Shown here one piece after another: positions 54,438 to 64,000 of a stretch of DNA of 64,000 nt. Numbering within the stretch: the first letter of the stretch is position 1; every line of letters begins with the position of its first letter. The notes beneath the pieces are model-generated. The model was not told the DNA's origin. It did not search any database and saw only the letters and a list, made by a program, of their open reading frames with translations. The DNA is from Paenibacillus sp. FSL R7-0273 (GTDB taxonomy: Bacteria; Bacillota; Bacilli; Paenibacillales; Paenibacillaceae), in the NCBI RefSeq assembly GCF_000758625.1, contig NZ_CP009283.1, forward strand, positions 6,776,501-6,840,500, given 5' to 3'. Both the position numbers and the translations under genes were made by a program.

Positions 54438-54657
54438 GCTCCCGCCTCCCAACTGTGGATAGTTTGGTACATTATATGAGGGGCGGGCCTATATATTCGC
54501 GCTTTCAGGGCATGACAAGCCCGGGAATGCCCATTTTATTTCCGGGACAGGCATTTAGACTCCTGATTTGCAAAAATAGGACTAAAGTTGCGCTTGTGAA
54601 AATAAGCATTAAAAGTTACCCCCCGGCTAAGCCGGAGGAGAATCAGGATTAGACGGG

Positions 54658-54689
54658 AAAAGACAGGGGGCAGCTGCCCCCTGTCTTTT
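54658..54689. terminator. Terminator after spoIIQ
   Basis: A perfect 32-bp palindrome (arms AAAAGACAGGGGGCAG and CTGCCCCCTGTCTTTT) with A/T ends on both sides, able to work for either strand. Confidence 0.9.
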
Positions 54690-54699
54690 GTACAATCTT

Positions 54700-55440
54700 T
54701 TAACGCTGGGCCAGCAGATCGGAAGGATTTACAACCTTGCCATCCTCATACACTTCAAAGTGTACATGATTGCCGAGATCCTTCTCGATTTCACTGCGCC
54801 CTGCCGTTGCCAGCGTATCGCCCTGCTTCACTTCATCGCCCTGCTTCACTTTAATGTCGCCAAGGCTCTGGTAGACGGTCTTCAGATTGCCCGGATGGGT
54901 AATCTCAACCACTTTGCCAAATACAGCAACCTCTTCGACCCGGGTAACCTCACCGCTGAGTGCAGCCTTAACATCAAAGGTCTGATTATCCTCGCGGGCA
55001 ATATCGATACCGTTATTCGTAACAAAAGTGTTCTCGTACTGCACCATAGCGGCAACATGATTCTCTTCCGTGCCGTTTTCATCGTAGAACGGCTTAACCA
55101 CCTGAACTTCGCTTGGACTGGCTACCGGCCAGGCCAGGCTTTCTGCCGATGCGACAACCTCGAGCGCTTCCGGATCAGCCGGTGTGCCGGTTTCATTACC
55201 GGTACCGCTGACGTTCTGGGAAACTACAGCGGCGGTGTCAGGATTCAGCGGCTTCTGGCCGGCATCCTGATAGAACCACACCAAGGTTAGGATAAGAGCC
55301 GCTGCCGCCGTGTAGACTGCCGGAAATACCCAGCGTCTGGATAAAACTCTGTTCCATGAAGAAGGCTTTGCGCCTGAATCTCCCTGCTTGTTTTTGAGAG
55401 ATTCATCATGGTTTTGTTTGTTTTTGTCTTGTTCATTCAT
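54700..55440 (-). CDS. spoIIQ: Stage II sporulation protein Q (M23/LytM-like)
   Basis: 246 residues. One N-terminal membrane helix (FPAVYTAAAALILTLVWFYQ) after a basic, Gln/Lys-rich tail, then an extracytoplasmic LytM domain. The first zinc ligand is replaced: the usual HxGxD reads NNGIDIA. The HVHF motif near the end is kept. Loss of this ligand is also seen in B. subtilis SpoIIQ, which acts as a structural partner of SpoIIIAH in the forespore channel. ATG 55440 follows GAGGTG. Confidence 0.93.
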   Translation of the reverse strand: MNEQDKNKQNHDESLKNKQGDSGAKPSSWNRVLSRRWVFPAVYTAAAALILTLVWFYQDAGQKPLNPDTAAVVSQNVSGTGNETGTPADPEALEVVASAESLAWPVASPSEVQVVKPFYDENGTEENHVAAMVQYENTFVTNNGIDIAREDNQTFDVKAALSGEVTRVEEVAVFGKVVEITHPGNLKTVYQSLGDIKVKQGDEVKQGDTLATAGRSEIEKDLGNHVHFEVYEDGKVVNPSDLLAQR

Positions 55441-55500
55441 AGTTTATCACCTCAGTAACCAGTGTTACCGGGCGGTTCGCTTTTATACGTATCTTTTAAG

Positions 55501-56652
55501 TTATTTTTTCAGGAGAGTTGAGACTTGGGTAAACTGGACTCCGCTATAGTAGTGTTTGAGAATCCCGGTGGCGGTGCCTCCTTCCTTGGCCATACCGTTT
55601 GCACCCCATTGGCTCATACCTACCCCATGTCCGTTACCGTAGGTCGTAATCAGCACTTCCTCACCCTGCCGCTTCCAGGTAAACTGGCTGGAGCGCAGCC
55701 CCAGCTTCTCACGTACCTCCCGGCCGGTAAATACCGTTCCGCCGATCGAGATCTCCTTGACCCGGCGGCCCTCGGTCAGAGACAGCACTACAGCCGGCAG
55801 GGCTGATGAGGAGGAGGATACCGGCTTCGCCTTTCCTGAGGCAGCAGGGAGCGCTGCGGAGGCATGCTGTGCATTGCCTTCCAGCCCCAGCTTGCTCAGG
55901 AGCTCTGCGCTGCTGAAGCTGACGGTAACCGCCAGATTCGGTGTAATGTCAAGCTCCCACGGGCTTGCGACACTCCGCAGATAAGGAACGGCCACACTCC
56001 AGTAGTCTTCTGAATTTTCGGTATAGCCTCCGCTGGAGGCGAAGAAGGACGCCGTAATCGGCTGTCCTTTGTAGGTCATGATGACTCCGCGCGTTTCTAA
56101 GACCGCGCGGCGCAGTTTGGCCAGCTCGGCGCGCTTGCCGCCGTGCTCCCATTCCCGTTCCAGCACCGCCTGCGAGACGTAAGCCTGATGGCTTACCGTA
56201 TCGCTCACATCGGCTTCAGGAACGGGCACCCCGCTGTGGTCGCCGGCCAGCAGACGGCGGACGATAAAGGTCCGGGCGGCCACGGCCTGCGCTTTGAGCG
56301 CTTCGAGCTCAAAGTCTGCCGGCATCTCGGCCGCCAGCACGCCGCTGACGTAGTCCTCCAGCGGCAGGGCCTCTATTTGTCCGCTCTGCGACAAATAGAC
56401 GGTCACTTCCGGCTGCGGCGCCTCCGCAGCAGCCGCTGCCGGCGGCGCCGGCGAGGCCGTGGCCTGGGGCACGGCCTCCGGGGCTGGCTCATGTCCCCCG
56501 CGCAGCGGGACAAGAGCCAGCGGCAGCAGCAGCCCCGCGAGCAGCGGGGCTGCCAGCCAGGCGGCGGGGGCGAGCCGCCTGATCCGGGGAGCGCGCGGCT
56601 GCGCGGCGCGGCGGAACTTCATTCTGCGTTTCAGATAGCGGAACTCTCTCAT
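55501..56652 (-). CDS. spoIID: Stage II sporulation protein D
   Basis: About 383 residues. It is a lytic transglycosylase of the engulfment complex (with SpoIIM and SpoIIP). A membrane helix lies near residue 40, then an Ala/Pro-rich linker and the SpoIID domain: LPLEDYVSGVLAAEMPADFE, LKAQAVAARTFIVRRLL, GVIMTYKGQPITASFFASSG and the late YGNGHGVGMSQWGANGMAKE. The catalytic Glu is in the AAEMPADFE segment. ATG 56652 is preferred (AAGGAG 12 bases before). The 5' end is visibly G+C-rich. Confidence 0.93.
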   Translation of the reverse strand: MREFRYLKRRMKFRRAAQPRAPRIRRLAPAAWLAAPLLAGLLLPLALVPLRGGHEPAPEAVPQATASPAPPAAAAAEAPQPEVTVYLSQSGQIEALPLEDYVSGVLAAEMPADFELEALKAQAVAARTFIVRRLLAGDHSGVPVPEADVSDTVSHQAYVSQAVLEREWEHGGKRAELAKLRRAVLETRGVIMTYKGQPITASFFASSGGYTENSEDYWSVAVPYLRSVASPWELDITPNLAVTVSFSSAELLSKLGLEGNAQHASAALPAASGKAKPVSSSSSALPAVVLSLTEGRRVKEISIGGTVFTGREVREKLGLRSSQFTWKRQGEEVLITTYGNGHGVGMSQWGANGMAKEGGTATGILKHYYSGVQFTQVSTLLKK

Positions 56653-56789
56653 CTCTTCTATGGCTCCTTCCGTAGGCACTGGTGATTCTTATAGATATGA
56701 ATTTCCGGAAGCTGCTAGAACGCTAGAGCGTTAATTTTGAGAGTAAGAGAATCTCGGGAAACGCTGGCATACACAGCATTCAAGAACGC

Positions 56790-56826
56790 AAAAAAAGACT
56801 GCCCGCATAATGCGGAGCAGTCTTCT
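56790..56826 (-). terminator. Terminator after murA
   Basis: AAGACTGC and GCAGTCTT with an inner CCGCAT/ATGCGG stem, followed by T-rich sequence on the minus strand. Confidence 0.9.
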
Positions 56827-56844
56827 TCTATAATAGAACAATAA

Positions 56845-58197
56845 TTATACCCAGGTAGGCTGTACCTGGAAGCGCGGCTTCAGATCATCACTTCTGGATG
56901 CTTCCGGTTTAACCGCTTCTTCCTTGGCTGCCGGCTCTTGCATCGAAATCCGCCAGATGTCTGCACCAAGTCCAGACAGCTTCTCGGCCAGGTTCACATA
57001 ACCGCGGTCAATATGATGGGTTCCGCTTACTTCTGTAGTGCCCTCGGCAACAAGCCCCGCCAGAATAAGCGCAGCCCCTGCACGCAGATCCGTAGCGCAC
57101 ACCTTGGCACCAACAAGCTGTGCATTGCCGGTAACGATAGCAGAACGGCCTTCAATCTTGATCTCGGCGTTCATGTTATGGAATTCGTCCACATGCATGA
57201 ACCGGTTCTCAAATACCGTCTCGGTAACGACAGAGGTACCCTCCGAACGGAGCAGCAGCGCCATCATCTGGGACTGCATATCAGTCGGGAAGCCAGGGTA
57301 CGGGAGAGTCTTCAGGTCAACCGCCTTAAGCGGCTTGTCGCTGATAACACGGATGCCGTTCTCATCAGGAAGAATAGTAACGCCCATTTCTTCCATTTTG
57401 GCGATAACAGGTCCCAGGTGATCCGCAATGGCGCCCTCAACGTACACATCGCCGCCGGTAATCGCAGCAGCAGCCATATAGGTGCCTGCTTCGATCCGGT
57501 CAGGGATGACGTGATGCTTTACGCCATGCAGCCGCTCAACGCCTTCAATGCGGATAACGCCTGTTCCCGCACCGCGGACGATGCCGCCCATCCCGTTCAG
57601 ATAATTAGCCAGATCGACAATCTCCGGCTCCTTGGCAGCATTCTCAATTACAGTAACGCCTTCAGCAAGCGCTGCAGCCATCATTATATTTTCAGTTGCA
57701 CCTACGCTGGCCACATCCAGATAGACCTTGGCCCCGCGCAGACGCCCGTTTGATTTGGCTTCAATGTAGCCCTGACCCAGGCTGATTTCGGCTCCAAGCG
57801 CTTCGAAGCCTTTGAGATGCTGGTCAATCGGCCTTGTACCGATAGCACAGCCGCCTGGCAGTGAAATACGGGTATGACCCATACGGGACAGCAGCGGGCC
57901 CATGACTAGGAAAGATGCGCGCATTTTGCGCACCCATTCATAAGGCGCTTCGCAGGAAGCGATGCTTCTTGCATCAACCTCGATGATATCGTTCTGGTAT
58001 GTAACACCCGCACCCAGAGATTCCAGCACTTTACTGATTGTCATTACATCGTCAAGCGGAGGAGCGTCGATAATAACGCTGACTCCTTCTTCTGCCAATA
58101 GAGAGGCGGCTATGATCGGTAGTACGGAATTTTTTGCGCCGCTAACTTTCACGCTCCCGGTCAATCTGTTGCCACCGCGGACGATAAATTTGCTCAT
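56845..58197 (-). CDS. murA: UDP-N-acetylglucosamine 1-carboxyvinyltransferase MurA
   Basis: 450 residues against the usual 417-435. It adds enolpyruvate to UDP-GlcNAc, the first committed step of peptidoglycan. The N-terminal [20 protein letters not shown] and the catalytic loop [20 protein letters not shown] keep the fosfomycin-target Cys. The C-terminus carries about 25 extra residues rich in Glu, Lys and Pro ([19 protein letters not shown]) not seen in the core family. ATG 58197 follows GGAGGG. It sits between the atp operon and spoIID as in Bacillus. Confidence 0.95.
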   Translation of the reverse strand: MSKFIVRGGNRLTGSVKVSGAKNSVLPIIAASLLAEEGVSVIIDAPPLDDVMTISKVLESLGAGVTYQNDIIEVDARSIASCEAPYEWVRKMRASFLVMGPLLSRMGHTRISLPGGCAIGTRPIDQHLKGFEALGAEISLGQGYIEAKSNGRLRGAKVYLDVASVGATENIMMAAALAEGVTVIENAAKEPEIVDLANYLNGMGGIVRGAGTGVIRIEGVERLHGVKHHVIPDRIEAGTYMAAAAITGGDVYVEGAIADHLGPVIAKMEEMGVTILPDENGIRVISDKPLKAVDLKTLPYPGFPTDMQSQMMALLLRSEGTSVVTETVFENRFMHVDEFHNMNAEIKIEGRSAIVTGNAQLVGAKVCATDLRAGAALILAGLVAEGTTEVSGTHHIDRGYVNLAEKLSGLGADIWRISMQEPAAKEEAVKPEASRSDDLKPRFQVQPTWV

Positions 58198-58396
58198 TTC
58201 GGTTTCCCTCCGCGTCCATTATTTCTGAAATTAATTTTGAAGGTAAGATGCATCTGTTAAAATATCGGATATTCCGTCAGTGCGCCCGATGTGCGGGCAC
58301 GCTCCTTAAACATCAGTGTTGACATAATAAAACCTTATTATTCGACACCTTTTTTGCCGCTTGGGTCTATGACAGATATAACCAAAGCGCCTGCCA

Positions 58397-58654
58397 TTAA
58401 AACATGTTGCGGATCTGCCCGCTCCAACCCAGATAATCCAGCAGAAAGCCGGCCACGAAGTGGCCCAGGACGATTGCCAGCAGTAAATGCAGCAGTCTGC
58501 CCTGCGGGCTCTTGGGATATCTTATGATCAGATCGAGCTTAAGGTTCTGAAGTGCCCACCAAGATAAGACTACACAGAGTAAAGAAACGATCATGGACAC
58601 CAGACCGCTGGTACCGATCGCACTGGACAAATCTTCAACCAACAATTGTTCCAT
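58397..58654 (-). CDS. DUF1146 family small membrane protein (YwzB-like)
   Basis: 85 residues with two membrane helices (LVSMIVSLLCVVLSWWALQN, RLLHLLLAIVLGHFVAGFLL). Between them, LKLDLIIRYPKSPQGR is the DUF1146 signature. It is conserved after atpC in Bacillales; the function is unknown. ATG 58654 follows GGAGGG. The 198 bases to murA show no gene. Confidence 0.88.
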   Translation of the reverse strand: MEQLLVEDLSSAIGTSGLVSMIVSLLCVVLSWWALQNLKLDLIIRYPKSPQGRLLHLLLAIVLGHFVAGFLLDYLGWSGQIRNMF

Positions 58655-58806
58655 GGAAACCCTCCGTGTAAGTTACTTGGAAATCGACTCTTATATCATA
58701 CTTGTGCAGGTCAAAAGAATCCAGTACTTTTACAAAGTTTTAAACATTACATGCCCAGATAGCTGGGATTGTTACGAGATTTTCATAATAAGCAGCCGTT
58801 CAACTC

Positions 58807-58839
58807 AAAAAAAGCGGACAAGCTCTGGGCTTGACCGCT
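58807..58839 (-). terminator. Terminator of the atp operon
   Basis: AGCGGTCAAGC and GCTTGTCCGCT pair (one mismatch) around CCAGA, followed by seven T. Confidence 0.9.
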
Positions 58840-58845
58840 AATCTA

Positions 58846-59262
58846 CTACTGTTGTCCTTTTCCAGTCGACACCTTAATCCGTGTAACGGCGCGCTGCAGC
58901 GCCAGTTCCGCACGGCGGTGATCAATCTCATCCTGTTTGCTGCGGGCCTGAAGACGGCGCTGGGCACGCTCTTTAGACGCTTCCGCACGCTCTAAGTCGA
59001 TGTCCTTAGGCAGCTCGGCGCTTTCAGCCAAAACAGTCACTTTATCCTTGTGCACCTCTACGAACCCGCCATGAACAGCGATCGTGGTCGTAACACCGTC
59101 CGATTTGACAGTAAGCGGAGCAACCTGAAGCGGAGTCACCAGCGGAATATGTCCCGGCAAAATACCCAGCTCCCCGTTAGCTCCACGGACAGTCAGGCTT
59201 GTAACCTGCTTGGAGAAAACAAGATGCTCCGGTGTGACAATTTCAAGCAGAAAGGTATTCAC
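58846..59262 (-). CDS. atpC: ATP synthase epsilon chain
   Basis: About 138 residues. N-terminal beta sandwich (FLLEIVTPEHLVFSKQVTSL, ELGILPGHIPLVTPL) and C-terminal helices (ERAEASKERAQRRLQARSKQ). It couples the F1 rotor and inhibits reverse ATPase activity. The frame allows ATG 59268, but TAGGAGGA is then too close; GTG 59262 gives a seven-base spacer. Confidence 0.95.
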   Translation of the reverse strand: MNTFLLEIVTPEHLVFSKQVTSLTVRGANGELGILPGHIPLVTPLQVAPLTVKSDGVTTTIAVHGGFVEVHKDKVTVLAESAELPKDIDLERAEASKERAQRRLQARSKQDEIDHRRAELALQRAVTRIKVSTGKGQQ

Positions 59263-59317
59263 TTCCATTCCTCCTAAAAGCCTAACTTCGTTAAGCTCAC
59301 ATCGTAAGGATAGGCTT

Positions 59318-59338
59318 GAGCTTTACGATGTAAAGCTC
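59318..59338. repeat. 9-3-9 palindrome between atpD and atpC
   Basis: GAGCTTTAC and GTAAAGCTC flank GAT. The shape and sequence resemble the 41-bp repeats between atpA and atpG. Confidence 0.6.
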
Positions 59339-59366
59339 GCTACCCGAAAGCATGATCTTGCCAAAA

Positions 59367-61719
<2,353 letters not shown>

Positions 61720-61735
61720 GATTTTCACCACCTTA

Positions 61736-61840
61736 AAGCTTTGACGAAGTCAAAGCTATCTTCGTAAGCATAAACCAAGCTTTGACGAAGTCAAAGCTAT
61801 CTTCGTAAGCATTAGCTAAGCTTTGACGCAGGTCAAAGCT
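61736..61840. repeat. 41-bp tandem repeats between atpA and atpG
   Basis: Copies begin at 61736, 61777 and 61818 (the last partial and diverged). Each starts with an AGCTTTGAC/GTCAAAGCT palindrome with a GAA loop, then ATCTTCGTAAGCAT. Spacing is exactly 41 bases. Confidence 0.9.
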
Positions 61841-61915
61841 GTCTCATAGGGGTCTGCCGGAGTCCCGGCATACACCGGGCTACGGTTCAGACTGTTATTC
61901 TATGTGTATTAACGA

Positions 61916-63986
<2,071 letters not shown>

Positions 63987-63990
<4 letters not shown>

Positions 63991-64000
63991 GACCGGCCTC
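63987..64000 (-). CDS. atpF: Probable C-terminal tip of atpF (ATP synthase subunit b)
   Basis: Only four codons and a TGA overlap the atpH start in the ATGA arrangement typical of atp operons. The identity is inferred from gene order, not from protein sequence. Confidence 0.35.

Noticed and set aside
61736..61840. 41-bp repeats considered as a CRISPR array
   Set aside because: Repeats are directly adjacent with no unique spacers, only 2.5 copies, and no cas genes occur in the window.

Overview
The window is a chromosomal segment of a spore-forming, flagellated, naturally Gram-positive-type bacterium, most likely Paenibacillus. The case rests on sporulation genes (spoIIID, spoIIQ, spoIID, an alpha/beta SASP), the Bacillus-type order degS-degU-comF-flgM-flgN-flgK-flgL-fliW-csrA-hag, the order atp operon-murA-spoIID-spoIIQ-spoIIID-mbl-flhO-flhP, and three large S-layer-homology (SLH) proteins next to csaB, the SCWP pyruvyl transferase. 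Every supported gene lies on the minus strand, so transcription runs from high to low coordinates.

Layout in the direction of transcription. 64000-58397: the 3' part of the F1Fo ATP synthase operon (tip of atpF, atpH, atpA, atpG, atpD, atpC) and a DUF1146 membrane protein. 58197-50939: murA, spoIID, spoIIQ, spoIIID, mbl, flhO, flhP and a small EpuA-type membrane protein. 50579-43101: fabZ, a phospho-sugar mutase, then a DUF5693 membrane protein, csaB, a TagA-type glycosyltransferase and a TagO/WecA-type phosphosugar transferase. This last block looks like the pathway for the secondary cell wall polymer that holds SLH proteins. 42939-25498: the envelope region, with three SLH proteins, two small proteins, an SASP, metK, and a secreted phosphodiester-glycosidase-like protein. 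25454-23555: degS-degU. 23269-18128: a small GT-like membrane protein, comFA, comFC, yvyF, flgM and flgN. 18073-13163: flgK, flgL, a DUF6470 gene, fliW, csrA and two tandem flagellin genes.

Downstream of the flagellins an intact-looking insertion sequence (10539-12230) sits in the U-tract of the flagellin terminator. Beyond it is an A+T-rich island (10484 to the left edge) with three GT2 glycosyltransferases carrying helical or TPR C-termini, a GT2 remnant, a glucose-1-phosphate cytidylyltransferase, a UXS-like SDR, two paralogous FkbM methyltransferases and a GT4. It occupies the place where Bacillus has flaG-fliD-fliS-fliT and is best read as a flagellin glycosylation island (inference).

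Several regulatory signals can be read directly. Sigma-D-type promoters with the same 16-bp spacer precede the flagellins and flgM. CsrA-type GGA hairpins lie just before both flagellin Shine-Dalgarno sites, with csrA and fliW next door. metK has a near-consensus sigma-A promoter and a palindromic leader but no visible S-box. The main SLH gene has a long leader with two promoters and tandem in-frame starts. No tRNA, rRNA or CRISPR array was seen.
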